Shown here in pieces: positions 24,285 to 35,838 of a stretch of 64,000 bases of DNA (positions within the stretch are counted from its first letter, which is position 1; every line of letters starts with the position of its first letter). The notes beneath the pieces were generated by a model. It was given only the letters and a program-made list of their open reading frames with translations, did not search any database and had not been told where the DNA came from. This DNA comes from Desulfovermiculus halophilus DSM 18834 (GTDB taxonomy: Bacteria > Desulfobacterota > Desulfovibrionia > Desulfovibrionales > Desulfothermaceae). The stretch covers positions 1 through 64,000 of the forward strand of contig NZ_JIAK01000011.1 of NCBI RefSeq assembly GCF_000620765.1. Reading direction: 5' to 3'. Made by a program: the position numbers and the translations under genes.

Positions 24285-25444
24285 AAAAAGGATATTTCGG
24301 CGACTTCGGCGGACAGTTCGTGCCCGAGCTGCTCATGCCCCCGCTGCTGGAACTGGAACAGGCCATGCAGACCATCCTGCCCGGCAGGGAATTCCAGACT
24401 GAGCTGGACACAGTGCTCAGCCAGGTCGTGGGCCGGCCCACGCCGCTGACCTTTTGTTCCCGGCTGTCCCGGGAGCTTGGCTGCCGCCTGTGGCTCAAGC
24501 GGGAGGATCTGGCCCACACCGGAGCGCACAAGATAAACAATACCGTCGGCCAGGCCCTGCTGGCCAAAAAAATGGGCAAGACCTGCCTTTTGGCCGAGAC
24601 CGGGGCCGGACAGCACGGAGTGGCCTCGGCCACGGCCGCGGCCATGTTCGGTCTGAGCTGCATCGTGTACATGGGGGCCAAGGATGTCCGGCGACAGTCC
24701 CAGAACGTACGGCGGATGGAACTTCTGGGTGCCCAGGTCCGTCCGGTGGAGCATTCCACCCAGACCCTCAAGGACGCTGTCAACGCCGCCCTGCGCCACT
24801 GGATCGCGGAGCAGGAGACAACCCATTACTGCCTGGGATCAGCGGTCGGCCCCCACCCCTTTCCCACCCTGGTCCGTGATCTGCAATCCGTGATCGGCAC
24901 CGAGGCCGTGGACCAGAGCAGGGAGATCATCGGCCGCCTGCCGGATCAGGTGGTGGCCTGTGTCGGTGGAGGATCCAACGCCATCGGCATCTTTCACCCC
25001 TTTGTCCCCCACGCCCAGGTGGCCCTGACCGGAGTGGAAGCCGCTGGTCAGGGCACACCCGGATGCCATCACTCGGCAACTGTGACCAAGGGATCGACCG
25101 GGATCCTGCACGGAACCCTGAGCTACCTCTTGCAGACCAGGGACGGACAGATCGAGCCCTCCCATTCCGTGGCCCCGGGACTGGACTACCCCGGCGTCGG
25201 GCCGGAGCACGTGCACCTCATGTGTTCCGGTCGGGTCAGCTACACCGCGGTCAACGACGCCCAGGCCCTGAACGCCTTCCAAAGGCTGTGCCGCCTGGAG
25301 GGGATCATTCCCGCCCTGGAGAGCTCCCACGCCCTGGCCCATGTCCTGGACAACGCATCCCTGTTTGCGGACCAGGATGTGCTGGTCAATCTTTCCGGCC
25401 GGGGGGACAAGGATCTGGATATTGTCATGGACAAAGGACTGTAA
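24281..25444 (+). CDS. trpB: Tryptophan synthase beta subunit
   Basis: A 387-residue PLP enzyme of the TrpB1 type. FGDFGGQFVPELL starts the protein; the PLP lysine is in HTGAHKINNTVGQALLAKKMGK, followed by ETGAGQHGVASATAAA and the phosphate-binding GGGSNAIG. It joins indole from TrpA to serine. A strong GGAGGAGAC precedes the ATG, which overlaps the trpF stop. trpA follows after 15 bases, as expected for the complex. Confidence 0.96.
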   Translation: MKKGYFGDFGGQFVPELLMPPLLELEQAMQTILPGREFQTELDTVLSQVVGRPTPLTFCSRLSRELGCRLWLKREDLAHTGAHKINNTVGQALLAKKMGKTCLLAETGAGQHGVASATAAAMFGLSCIVYMGAKDVRRQSQNVRRMELLGAQVRPVEHSTQTLKDAVNAALRHWIAEQETTHYCLGSAVGPHPFPTLVRDLQSVIGTEAVDQSREIIGRLPDQVVACVGGGSNAIGIFHPFVPHAQVALTGVEAAGQGTPGCHHSATVTKGSTGILHGTLSYLLQTRDGQIEPSHSVAPGLDYPGVGPEHVHLMCSGRVSYTAVNDAQALNAFQRLCRLEGIIPALESSHALAHVLDNASLFADQDVLVNLSGRGDKDLDIVMDKGL

Positions 25445-25459
25445 AGGAGAACGGCAGCC

Positions 25460-26236
25460 ATGAAAAACGACATGTTGCAGGAGACAATCCGCCGGGCCGG
25501 AGCCCAGGGCCGGATGGCCCTCATTCCCTATCTCCCGGCCGGGTTCCCGGAACTGGACGCCTTCTGGGATCAAATCCAGGCCCTGGATGCCTCTGGAGCG
25601 GATATCATTGAGATCGGCGTCCCCTTCACCGACCCGGTGGCCGACGGCCCTGTGGTGGACGAGGCGGCCCAGGAGTGCCTGGCCCGGGGAGTAGACCTGC
25701 CCTGGATCCTGGACGGACTCCGGGCCCGCAGAGAGGGCATCAAGGCCGGCATCGTGCTCATGGGCTATGCAAATCCCTTTCTGCAGTACGGATGGGAGAA
25801 TCTGGCCCGGGATGCGGCCATGGCCGGGGTGCAGGGCATCATCGTTCCCGATCTGCCCCTGGAGGAAAACCAGGACATCGAAGGTCTCCTCTCGGCCCAG
25901 GGGGTGACCCTGATCAGCCTGGTCGGACTGAACACGAGCAGGGAGCGGATGCAGGCCTACGCCCGTCGGGCCATGGGGTTTGTCTACTTCGTTTCCGTTT
26001 TGGGCACCACCGGATCCAAAGCTTCCCTTCCCTCAGTTCTTATCCGCCAGCTGCAGATGGCCCGGGAGATCTTCACCCAGCCCATCGCCCTCGGATTTGG
26101 CCTCAGCTCCCCTGAGCAGCTTCAGGGGTTGGAGGACAGCGTGGACGCCGTGGTCTTCGGCTCCGCTCTGATCCAGCATTTGCGCTCCGGGGGAAACAGC
26201 CGGGACTTTCTCGGCGCATGGCTCCCGGAGGCATGA
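25460..26236 (+). CDS. trpA: Tryptophan synthase alpha subunit
   Basis: A 258-residue TIM barrel that splits indole-3-glycerol phosphate. Motifs: IPYLPAGFPELD, IEIGVPFTDPVADGPVVDEAAQ (catalytic Glu and Asp), GYANPFLQYGWE, IIVPDLPLEEN, LVGLNTSRERM and the phosphate loop GFGLSSPEQL. It is the last gene of the operon. No classic terminator follows immediately. Confidence 0.96.
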   Translation: MKNDMLQETIRRAGAQGRMALIPYLPAGFPELDAFWDQIQALDASGADIIEIGVPFTDPVADGPVVDEAAQECLARGVDLPWILDGLRARREGIKAGIVLMGYANPFLQYGWENLARDAAMAGVQGIIVPDLPLEENQDIEGLLSAQGVTLISLVGLNTSRERMQAYARRAMGFVYFVSVLGTTGSKASLPSVLIRQLQMAREIFTQPIALGFGLSSPEQLQGLEDSVDAVVFGSALIQHLRSGGNSRDFLGAWLPEA

Positions 26237-26624
26237 GCCCGGCTCGCTTTCGGAGGGAACCGGGGATGCCTCCCAGCACAACAGACTGCAGACGTTCCGG
26301 GCTCTTGGCCACTGGATGCTGAAGCCGGAGTTTCCGGATCTGCCTGGCGTATGCCCCGTGTGCAGTGCTTTGACCTCCAGGATGGAAATCTGTAAAGTAT
26401 TCGGATTTGCGTTCCGGGCAGTTTTTTTGCTGCTGGGCGCAGGATCCTGGGCGGCGTCCGGATGCGCTTCTTCCCGTTCCTGCGCTGCGACTGACGCATT
26501 CCATACGTGGTAATTTTCAGGCCACGACCCTGTGGACGGCCCGAGGGCCGTCCACAGACCTTTTGGCGGCACCGCACGGGAAGCAGTCTGGCAACCACCA
26601 ACACAGTGCAACAGAGGCAGGATC
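26237..26624 (+). promoter_or_regulatory. glnA upstream region with promoter and leader stem-loop
   Basis: The gap holds a good sigma70-like promoter, TTGACC (26370-26375), 17 bases, TAAAGT (26393-26398). A perfect 13-bp stem, CTGTGGACGGCCC / GGGCCGTCCACAG with a 2-base loop, lies at 26530-26557, about 70 bases before glnA. With only a short T-run after it, it could be a leader control element or a weak terminator. I found no sigma54 -24/-12 pair, which glnA often has elsewhere. Confidence 0.5.
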
Positions 26625-27974
26625 ATGACCAACACCCCCCCGATTTTCGATTGCAAAACTCCGGACGATGTGAAAAAGGCGGTCAAGGAACACAACATCA
26701 ACTTCATTCAGTTCTGGTTCGTGGATGTCATGGGCACAATCAAGAACTTCCAGGTCATGCCCCAGGAGCTGGAGGAGGCTTTCGAGGAAGGCATGGGCTT
26801 TGACGGATCTTCCATCGAAGGATTCTCCCGGATCCATGAAAGCGACATGGTGGCCTTTCCCGACCCAACCACCTTCCAGCTCATCTCCTGGCGTCCCACG
26901 GAGTACCCGGTGGCCCGCATGTTCTGCGACATCAAGACCCCGGAAGGCCTCCCCTACGAGGGCGACAGCCGGTATGTGCTCAAGCGCATCCTGAACAAGG
27001 CCGCGGAACAGGGCCTGAGCTATTATGTCGGACCGGAGCTGGAGTTCTTTCTCTTCGCCAACTCCCAGGAGCCCAAGACCCTGGATGTCGGCGGGTATTT
27101 CGACGCTCCCCCCCTGGACCTGGCCAACCCCATCCGCCGGGACATCATCCTGGCCCTGAACAATATGGGCATTGAGGTCGAATACAGCCACCATGAAGTG
27201 GCCCCCAGCCAGCACGAAATAGATCTCCGCTACCAGGAAGCCCTGAAGATGGCCGACATATCAGTCACCTACCGGGTCCTGGTCAAGGAGATCGCCCGCA
27301 AGCACGGGGTGTACGCCACATTCATGCCCAAGCCCCTGTTCGGGGCCAACGGCAGCGGCATGCACGTTCACCAGTCCCTGTTCCGGGGCAATGTCAACGC
27401 CTTTTACGATCCGGAAGGGGAGTACGGACTGAGCCAGATGGGCCGTTCCTACATCGCCGGCCTGCTCAAGCACGCCCGGGAGTACACGGCAGTGACCAAC
27501 CAGTGGGTCAACTCCTACAAGCGTCTGGTCCCCGGGTACGAGGCCCCGGTGTACATCGCCTGGGCCAAGCGCAACCGCTCGGCATTGGCCCGGGTGCCCA
27601 TGTACAAGCCGGGCAAGGAGGCGGCCACCAGGGTGGAACTTCGCTCCCCGGACCCGGCCTGCAATCCGTACCTGTGCTTTGCCGTGACCCTGGCCGCCGG
27701 CCTGAAGGGCATTGAGCAGAACTACGAACTCCCCGCCCCGGTGGAGGCGGACATCTACGACATGCACCATGAGGAGCGCATGACCCACGGGATCCACAAT
27801 CTCCCCGGCAGCCTGTACGAGGCCATTGAGGAAATGGCCTCCAGCACCATGCTCAAGGAGGCCCTGGGGGATCACATCTTCGACAAATTCATCGAGAACA
27901 AACGCATCGAGTGGCACAACTACCGGATTCAGGTCACAGACTACGAGCTGAACAAGTACCTGCCCCTGCTGTAA
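26625..27974 (+). CDS. glnA: Glutamine synthetase, type I
   Basis: A 449-residue GSI enzyme making glutamine from glutamate, ammonia and ATP. Motifs: FWFVDVMGTIKNFQV, MGFDGSSIEGFSRIHESDM, GPELEFFLF, HHEVAPSQHEIDLRY, GSGMHVHQSLF and RVELRSPDPACNPYLCFAVTLAAG. At about 450 residues it is shorter than the adenylylated GSI-beta form (about 470), and the region corresponding to the adenylylation tyrosine loop reads HNLPGSLYEAI, so it resembles GSI-alpha, which is not controlled by adenylylation. It lies just after the trp operon but has its own promoter. Confidence 0.95.
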   Translation: MTNTPPIFDCKTPDDVKKAVKEHNINFIQFWFVDVMGTIKNFQVMPQELEEAFEEGMGFDGSSIEGFSRIHESDMVAFPDPTTFQLISWRPTEYPVARMFCDIKTPEGLPYEGDSRYVLKRILNKAAEQGLSYYVGPELEFFLFANSQEPKTLDVGGYFDAPPLDLANPIRRDIILALNNMGIEVEYSHHEVAPSQHEIDLRYQEALKMADISVTYRVLVKEIARKHGVYATFMPKPLFGANGSGMHVHQSLFRGNVNAFYDPEGEYGLSQMGRSYIAGLLKHAREYTAVTNQWVNSYKRLVPGYEAPVYIAWAKRNRSALARVPMYKPGKEAATRVELRSPDPACNPYLCFAVTLAAGLKGIEQNYELPAPVEADIYDMHHEERMTHGIHNLPGSLYEAIEEMASSTMLKEALGDHIFDKFIENKRIEWHNYRIQVTDYELNKYLPLL

Positions 27975-27978
27975 ATAC

Positions 27979-28002
27979 AAAGGGCGCCTTTCGGCGCCCT
28001 TT
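27979..28002. terminator. Terminator between glnA and hisA
   Basis: AAAGGGCGCC, loop TTTC, GGCGCCCTTT: a perfect 10-bp stem right after the glnA stop. A/T ends on both sides allow it to work for the convergent minus-strand run as well. Confidence 0.8.
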
Positions 28003-28036
28003 CCTGGAAAACTGCTCTGGCCGGCGGGGTCTGAGG

Positions 28037-28783
28037 TCACGCCCCCGGCCAGGTGTTCTGCCCTGCCACCCAATCCAGGGCCTGCTTCAGCTCCAGGCTG
28101 TGATCGTAGATGGCCTTTCCGGTTATGACCCCGGCCAGGCCCTTGGCAGCCAAGGGGAACAGGGCCTTGATATCCTCCAGATCAGTCACCCCCCCGGCTG
28201 CGATCACCGGCAGGGATGTGGCCTCCACCACCCGGGCCACCCCGTCCAGATTCACCCCGTTCTGCATTCCGTCCCGGCTGATGTCCGTATACACGACAAA
28301 AGCGGCCCCCATGGCCTCCAATTCCGGAAGGACCTGCTCCACGGTCAAATCCGTTTCCGCCACCCACCCCCTGGCCTTGAGCCGGCCGTTGTCCGCATCC
28401 AAAGACACCCCGACCTGTCCGGGATACGCCCGGCACAACGACTTCAGGGTTTCAGCGTCCTCCAGGGCCATGGTCCCGATGATCAACCTGGCCACTCCGG
28501 CCTGAAAATACTGTTTGGCTGCCTCAATCTCCCGGATCCCCCCGCCCAGCTGGACCGGAACTGGAACCCGACTGCACAGGGCCTGGATGAGATCCTTATT
28601 CACCGGCTCTCCCTGGAATGCCCCGTCGAGGTCCACCACATGCAGCCACTGTGCCCCCTGTTCGACCCAGTGCATGGCCATCTGCAGGGGGTCGTCGGAA
28701 AACACGGTCAGCTCGCTGGCCACGCCCTGCCGCAGGCGCACACAGCGGCCGTCCTTGATGTCTATGGCCGGAAAGACGATCAT
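28037..28783 (-). CDS. hisA: Phosphoribosylformimino-5-aminoimidazole carboxamide ribotide isomerase
   Basis: A 248-residue beta/alpha barrel of histidine synthesis. MIVFPAIDIKDGRCVRLRQG is the typical start with the catalytic Asp; LHVVDLDGAF, VPVQLGGGIR, YTDISRDGMQNGVN and AAGGVTDLEDI follow, the second half mirroring the first. It overlaps the lipoprotein gene by four bases and ends the long minus-strand run. hisF, hisH and the remaining his genes are not in the window. Confidence 0.95.
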   Translation of the reverse strand: MIVFPAIDIKDGRCVRLRQGVASELTVFSDDPLQMAMHWVEQGAQWLHVVDLDGAFQGEPVNKDLIQALCSRVPVPVQLGGGIREIEAAKQYFQAGVARLIIGTMALEDAETLKSLCRAYPGQVGVSLDADNGRLKARGWVAETDLTVEQVLPELEAMGAAFVVYTDISRDGMQNGVNLDGVARVVEATSLPVIAAGGVTDLEDIKALFPLAAKGLAGVITGKAIYDHSLELKQALDWVAGQNTWPGA

Positions 28784-29424
28784 AGGCCCAGCTCCTCCAG
28801 GCCCTTGCGCATCCCTTCCCGGGCCAGGGTCTCGGCGCGCACCCACTTGCCCCCCCGGCTAAAAAAGCGGCCCAGGCCGAGCAGATTCTCAGTCAGGGAT
28901 TTCTGCTCCTGATCAAAATGGAAGCGGTCCACAAGCTCTTTTTTGCGCACATCCACCAGGAAGAGATCAAAGACAACCTTGGCCGGCTGCTCCGCGCTCC
29001 ATTCCCCTCCTTTGCGTTCCCGCCATTCAAAGACCTGAGGGACCAGCAGAAGATCGGCCGGTACACAGCGCCCTATCCGGGTCCAATACTCCAGTCCGGA
29101 CATGTCCAGGTCTTCGGCTTCGAACAGGATGATCTCCTGGCACTGGCGCACTACCGAGGGCCCCTGATAGGCGGTGACATCCCGGGCCTCCAGCTCTTGG
29201 TCCAAGATTGCATCCAGGGTTTTCAGCACCTCTGGGTCCAGGCGCTCCCTGTCTTCAGGAAGGCATCCGGCCAAGAGCTGCCATGCATGGCAGGGCTTGA
29301 TGAAGTTGGCCACAGCCAGATCAGTCTGATCCAGATCAGGACCGCCTACCTGCCGTGGACCGCATCCAAGGATGAGAAGCAGTCCGATAGCGACTCCGAG
29401 ACCGAGTACATATCTGGCGTTCAA
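28780..29424 (-). CDS. Predicted lipoprotein of unknown function
   Basis: A 214-residue protein with a hydrophobic N-terminal segment (residues 3-18) ending in the lipobox LILGC, so it is probably lipid-anchored to the membrane on the periplasmic side. The mature part has paired cysteines (CHAWQLLAGC and VVRQCQEI / GRCVPADLLLVPQ) and a C-terminal KWVRAETLAREGMRKGLEELGL. I do not recognise the family. The start is a TTG overlapping the hisB stop (TTGA) with GGGGAG ahead; no ATG is available there. It is tightly coupled between hisB and hisA, although nothing about it suggests a histidine role. Confidence 0.72.
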   Translation of the reverse strand: MNARYVLGLGVAIGLLLILGCGPRQVGGPDLDQTDLAVANFIKPCHAWQLLAGCLPEDRERLDPEVLKTLDAILDQELEARDVTAYQGPSVVRQCQEIILFEAEDLDMSGLEYWTRIGRCVPADLLLVPQVFEWRERKGGEWSAEQPAKVVFDLFLVDVRKKELVDRFHFDQEQKSLTENLLGLGRFFSRGGKWVRAETLAREGMRKGLEELGL

Positions 29425-30008
29425 TCCAAGCTCCCCTTTGTGCTGAATACCGTTGCATGTTCGTGGCGCAGGGCCTGCCGCAGGCACAGCCCAACCCCCT
29501 TGAAGGCCGCTTCCAAAAGGTGATGTCCGTTGCGTCCGTAAGCAAAATTGATGTGTATGTTCATCCCGGCCCGAAAGGCGAGGGACTTGAAAAACTCCCG
29601 CCAGACATCCTTTTCCTGGCCGAAGAGCACGGCCGGAACCACCTGATCCGAATAGACCAGATAGGGGCGTCCGGACAGGTCGACAACCGCTTCCACCAAG
29701 GCCTCATCCATGGGGACCCTGGCCCAGCCAATCCGGGCCAGGCCTGCCTTGTCCCCGACCGCCTCCTGCAGGGCCTGGCCCAGGCAGAGTCCGATATCTT
29801 CCAGGCTGTGGTGGGCGTCCACCTCCAGATCACCCTGGCAGGTGAGCTCCAGATCCATTCCGGCCCAGAAGGCCATCAGGGTCATCATGTGATCTGCATA
29901 TCCCATGCCGGTATCAACCTGTATCTGCCCCTCTCCAGGGATTTTTAGGCCGACCCGGATGCTGGTTTCCTTGGTCCTCCGCTCAAGCCGCGCCGTCATC
30001 TGAGGCAT
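29421..30008 (-). CDS. hisB: Imidazoleglycerol-phosphate dehydratase
   Basis: A 195-residue monofunctional HisB. The manganese-binding histidine clusters are present: GMGYADHMMTLM and VDAHHSLEDIGLCLGQAL, with the internal repeat NINFAYGRNGHHLLEAAFKGVGLCLRQAL (positions shown in part: NGHHLLEA). It lacks the histidinol-phosphatase domain of E. coli HisB. It overlaps tatC by 26 bases and the lipoprotein gene by four, so it is translated from the tat message. Confidence 0.95.
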   Translation of the reverse strand: MPQMTARLERRTKETSIRVGLKIPGEGQIQVDTGMGYADHMMTLMAFWAGMDLELTCQGDLEVDAHHSLEDIGLCLGQALQEAVGDKAGLARIGWARVPMDEALVEAVVDLSGRPYLVYSDQVVPAVLFGQEKDVWREFFKSLAFRAGMNIHINFAYGRNGHHLLEAAFKGVGLCLRQALRHEHATVFSTKGSLD

Positions 30009-30789
30009 GGGCCGTCTCCTTGGCCTCGTCGTTTCGTTGTCTGCCTACAAAAACCGCAATCCATATCCCCAGCTCATACAGGAGAATAAGCGGTCCGGCC
30101 ATAAAGGTCTGGGTGAAGATATCCGGGGGGGTCAAAAAGGCTGAAACCAAAAAGCCGCACAGGATTGCATACTTGCGCTTCGCCCGCAGCCAGGCCGGGG
30201 TAACCAGGCCCAGTCTGGCCAGGAAGAATATGACCAGGGGCAGCTCAAACACAATGCCGAAGGCTATGAGCAGACGGAGGGCAAAGGAAAAGCCTTCCTT
30301 CATAGTAATCATGGGGCTGATGAATACATCCGCGAACCCCATGAAGAACTTGTAGGCAAAGGGAAAGACGATGAAGTACCCGAACAGGCTGCCGACTACA
30401 AACAGCAGGGCCGAGCAGAAGGAAATGGGCAGGATGTATTTCCGCTCATGGGCGTACAGCCCCGGGCGGACGAAGAGCCATACCTGGTGGAAGATATACG
30501 GGCTGGTCACAAAGACCCCGGCCACAAAAGCCACCTTGATATAGGTAAAAAACGCCTCGTGCGGGGCGGTATAGATCATGGAGCTTTCATCCGGCAAGGC
30601 CCGGAACAAGGGGAGCATAAGCCAGTCGAACAGGGTCTTGGAGAATGCATAACAGGCCAGCATTCCAGCAAATGCCGCAATCAGGGCCCGGATCAGCCGC
30701 TTCCGCAGCTCGTCCAGGTGCTCCAGAAACCCCATTTCCCCCAGGCCGGAGCCTTGGTCCTGAGTCTCCTGTCCCTCCGTATCAGCCAT
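29983..30789 (-). CDS. tatC: Twin-arginine translocase subunit TatC
   Basis: A 268-residue inner-membrane protein with about six transmembrane segments. The cytoplasmic N-terminus carries [17 protein letters not shown], the signal-peptide docking site, and [29 protein letters not shown] follows (in part: [15 protein letters not shown]), both TatC hallmarks. It exports folded, often cofactor-containing proteins. It overlaps tatB by eight bases and hisB by 26. Confidence 0.95.
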   Translation of the reverse strand: MADTEGQETQDQGSGLGEMGFLEHLDELRKRLIRALIAAFAGMLACYAFSKTLFDWLMLPLFRALPDESSMIYTAPHEAFFTYIKVAFVAGVFVTSPYIFHQVWLFVRPGLYAHERKYILPISFCSALLFVVGSLFGYFIVFPFAYKFFMGFADVFISPMITMKEGFSFALRLLIAFGIVFELPLVIFFLARLGLVTPAWLRAKRKYAILCGFLVSAFLTPPDIFTQTFMAGPLILLYELGIWIAVFVGRQRNDEAKETAHASDDGAA

Positions 30790-31177
30790 TGTGCGTACTC
30801 CGGGTCTCCTCCGCCCGGTCCGGCCCCTGTCCAGTCCCCGCAGCGGACCGGTCCTGGGCTGCGTCCGTTTCCCGGCCGGTTGGCCTCTCCTCGTCCCCCT
30901 GGGTCCCTTCCCCGGTCATCCCCTGCTGCGAAGATGAATCCGCGCTTTCCTGGCCGGCGCCGGCTTTGTCCGTTCCGGTCTTGGCCTGACTGCTCTGTTC
31001 CATGTCCGCCAGCTGGGACTCAAAATCAATGGTCCGTTTCACATCAGAGCTCATGCGCCGAAACTCGGCCATGCCCTTGCCCAGGGCCCGAGCCACGTCC
31101 GGCAGCTTGGAGGGGCCGATGACCAGCAGGGCCACTACCAGGATGAGCAGGACTTCCGTGGTACCAATTCCAAACAT
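30782..31177 (-). CDS. tatB: Twin-arginine translocase subunit TatB
   Basis: A 131-residue protein with one N-terminal membrane helix ([22 protein letters not shown]), the Gly-Pro hinge, then an amphipathic helix ([19 protein letters not shown]) and a disordered acidic, Ser/Gln-rich tail. The length and the glutamate after the start favour TatB over the shorter TatA. No second TatA-like gene is in the window. Confidence 0.9.
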   Translation of the reverse strand: MFGIGTTEVLLILVVALLVIGPSKLPDVARALGKGMAEFRRMSSDVKRTIDFESQLADMEQSSQAKTGTDKAGAGQESADSSSQQGMTGEGTQGDEERPTGRETDAAQDRSAAGTGQGPDRAEETRSTHNG

Positions 31178-31267
31178 GGCATTTTCCTTTTGATCAGGCC
31201 GTCATCCGTGACTCGGGATCAAGCCCCGGCATATATCGGCCACTGGAGCCGAATCCCGACAGTGGCC

Positions 31268-32812
31268 CTACTCCCATTCAATAGTGCTCGGGGGCTTGGA
31301 GGAGATATCCAGAACTACCCGATTGACCCCTTTGACCTCATTGATGATCCGGTTGGAGATCCGGGCCAGGAGGTCGTCTGGCAGCCTGGCCCAGTCCGCG
31401 GTCATAGCATCCTTGCTCTCCACCGCCCGCAGGGCGATCACATGCTCATAGGTCCGCTCGTCTCCCATCACGCCCACTGTCTTCAACGGAAGGAGCACGG
31501 CAAACCCCTGCCATATCTTAAAATACCACCCAGAAGCCATGAGCTCGTGCTGCACGATCTTGTCCGCCCGACGCAGGATCTCCAGCCGTTGCGGGGTGAT
31601 CTCTCCAATCACCCGGATGGCCAGCCCCGGTCCGGGAAACGGATGCCTCCAGACCAGAAAATCCGGCAGGCCCAGCTCCATGGCCACCTTGCGCACTTCA
31701 TCCTTGAACAGCTCCCGCAGGGGTTCAATGAGCTCAAGATTCATCTTTTCCGGCAGCCCGCCCACATTGTGGTGGCTCTTGATCACGGCTGACGGCCCCT
31801 TAAAGGACACGCTTTCGATCACGTCCGGATACAAGGTGCCCTGGGCCAGGAAGCGAACCCCTGGAATGGACGTGGCTTCCTGTTCAAAGACCTCGATAAA
31901 GGTGTTTCCGATGATCTTGCGCTTTTCCTCCGGGTCGTGCACCCCATGCAGGCGGCTGAGAAAGATGTCCTGGGCCTGAACGTAACGCAGGTTGAGGTCG
32001 AAGTACTTGCGCAGGTACTGGACCACCTCCTCCCCTTCGTCGGCCCGGAGCAAACCGTTGTCCACAAAGATGCAGTGCAGCTGCTTGCCGATTGCCTGGT
32101 GCAAAAGAGCGGCCACCACCGTGGAATCGATCCCCCCGCTCAGGCCGCAGACCACCTGGCTGGAACCCACCTGTGCCGGGACCTCGTCCAGAACGGACTG
32201 GACAAAGGAGGCCATGGTCCAGCTCGGCTTGGCCTGAACAATCTCAAACAGGAAGTTGCGCAGGATCTGATCTCCGTCCTCGGTATGGGCCACTTCCGGA
32301 TGAAACTGCAAGGCGTACAGTTTACGGTCCGGGTCGGCCATGGCCGCGATCTCCACCTGATCGGTCCGGGCCAGGACAGTAAACCCGTCCGGCGGACGTA
32401 TGACCCTGTCTCCGTGGGACATCCACACCGTCAGCCCGTCATCGCGCATGTTGGTCCACACTGCATTACGGGCCAGCAGACTGAGCTCGGCCCGGCCGTA
32501 CTCCCGGTTCTGGGCCGGAACCACGTCCCCGCCCAGGGCCTTGGCCATGAGCTGCATGCCGTAGCAGATCCCGAGGATGGGAATTCCCAGGGAAAAAATC
32601 TCCGCATCAACCCCCGGGGAGTCCGGGTCGCACACACTGGCCGGACCTCCGGAAAGAACGATGCCAGTGGGCTGAAGAGCCCGAATCTCCTGCACAGGCA
32701 ATGTATAGGGCTGGATTTCGGAATACACCCCGGCCTCCCGGATGCGGCGGGCGATCAGCTGGGTGTACTGGGAACCGAAATCCAGGATGAGAACCGTTTC
32801 TTCAGGATGCAT
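31268..32812 (-). CDS. guaA: GMP synthase (glutamine-hydrolysing)
   Basis: A 514-residue enzyme converting XMP to GMP. The N-terminal class I amidotransferase has [11 protein letters not shown] (nucleophile Cys) and [13 protein letters not shown]; the ATP-pyrophosphatase half has [18 protein letters not shown]; the C-terminal dimerisation domain ends [16 protein letters not shown]. Length and order are standard. It lies 61 bases downstream of guaB on the same strand, the common guaBA arrangement. Confidence 0.97.
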   Translation of the reverse strand: MHPEETVLILDFGSQYTQLIARRIREAGVYSEIQPYTLPVQEIRALQPTGIVLSGGPASVCDPDSPGVDAEIFSLGIPILGICYGMQLMAKALGGDVVPAQNREYGRAELSLLARNAVWTNMRDDGLTVWMSHGDRVIRPPDGFTVLARTDQVEIAAMADPDRKLYALQFHPEVAHTEDGDQILRNFLFEIVQAKPSWTMASFVQSVLDEVPAQVGSSQVVCGLSGGIDSTVVAALLHQAIGKQLHCIFVDNGLLRADEGEEVVQYLRKYFDLNLRYVQAQDIFLSRLHGVHDPEEKRKIIGNTFIEVFEQEATSIPGVRFLAQGTLYPDVIESVSFKGPSAVIKSHHNVGGLPEKMNLELIEPLRELFKDEVRKVAMELGLPDFLVWRHPFPGPGLAIRVIGEITPQRLEILRRADKIVQHELMASGWYFKIWQGFAVLLPLKTVGVMGDERTYEHVIALRAVESKDAMTADWARLPDDLLARISNRIINEVKGVNRVVLDISSKPPSTIEWE

Positions 32813-32873
32813 TGCGCGCTCCGAGTTCAGAATTCAAGGTTCGCATAACCTGCGGCGGGCCCGCAGGCATTTG

Positions 32874-34891
<2,018 letters not shown>

Positions 34892-34917
<26 letters not shown>

Positions 34918-35047
34918 GCAGAATCTCCAGCTGGTGGACGCGTCTGTCCAGGCGTTGAAATCGACGGCCCAAGCCCACGATATAGAGGGCTATGCCGCTC
35001 CAGACCACGATATTGGCCGCCAGGAGCATACCTGACCCACTGAGCAT
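34892..35047 (-). CDS. ccmD: CcmD-like heme exporter accessory protein
   Basis: A 51-residue protein with a single membrane helix (LLAANIVVWSGIALYIVGL) followed by a charged coil-like tail (RRFQRLDRRVHQLEILRE), the standard CcmD shape. The ATG at 35047 follows GGGAG at eight bases; a start 36 bases earlier is open but has no signal. CcmD helps release holo-CcmE from the CcmABC complex. Confidence 0.75.
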
Positions 35048-35092
35048 AGAAACGACTCCCTGTTCTTTTGGTTCCCGGAGCATGTCCGCTCC

Positions 35093-35761
35093 TCACCTGT
35101 ATCTTTCCGCCAGAAGCCTGTCCAGTCTGGCCTGCACCTGGAGCTGACGGTACCTGTGGGTGATCATGAGCCCTGTCAAACCTCCCCAGGCCAGCAGGCA
35201 GACTGCCACGGTGCTCAGCATCTCCCCGGGCATTCCGCCTCCGGAAGAGGCAAAGACCGCAGGATGTATGCTCCGCCACAAGCGGGCGGAGACAAAGACC
35301 AGGGGGACATCGGCAAAGGCCAGAACCCCGAGCACCGCGCACAGCACCTCCCGTCTGGGGCTGGGGATCCATGCCTGGCGCAGGGCCAGATAGGCGCTGT
35401 ATGCGAAGCACATGACCAGGGCCGTGGTCAGACGGGGATCCCAGGTCCACCAGGTGTTCCAGGAAGCCCTGCCCCACATGGAGCCAGTAATCAGGACCAG
35501 AAGGGTAAACACAACCCCGACTTCGGCCGAGGCCGCGGCCAGTCTGTCCCAGGCCGGTCTCCTGGTCCACAAGAAGCCGATGCTGGCCACAAAAACGGCA
35601 AAAAAAGCCATGAATGCCCACCAGGCCAGAGGCAGATGCAGATAGAATATCTTCTGCACCGGGCCCATACTCGCCTCCACCGGGGCGTAGAGCCAGACCA
35701 TGCCCTGCGAAACGAGTAGGGCGGCCCAGGTGAGCGCGGCAAGAATGAAAAAAAACGGCAT
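35093..35761 (-). CDS. ccmC: Heme exporter/handling protein CcmC
   Basis: A 222-residue protein with six membrane segments. The heme-handling WWD motif is in WNTWWTWDPRLTTAL, and MGPVQKIFYLHLPLAWW is typical of CcmC. Two starts compete: ATG at 35761, with GGAG eight bases ahead, just before the first membrane helix; and ATG at 35842, which overlaps the ccmB stop but adds 27 residues that look non-coding. I chose the former. CcmC loads heme onto CcmE. Confidence 0.9.
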   Translation of the reverse strand: MPFFFILAALTWAALLVSQGMVWLYAPVEASMGPVQKIFYLHLPLAWWAFMAFFAVFVASIGFLWTRRPAWDRLAAASAEVGVVFTLLVLITGSMWGRASWNTWWTWDPRLTTALVMCFAYSAYLALRQAWIPSPRREVLCAVLGVLAFADVPLVFVSARLWRSIHPAVFASSGGGMPGEMLSTVAVCLLAWGGLTGLMITHRYRQLQVQARLDRLLAERYR

Positions 35762-35838
35762 CCCTGTATCTCCGGCGGAGTTGCTGGCTGTCGCTGCGGG
35801 CCTGCGGCTGGCCAGACATGCGGGGTTTCCCCAGCGGG

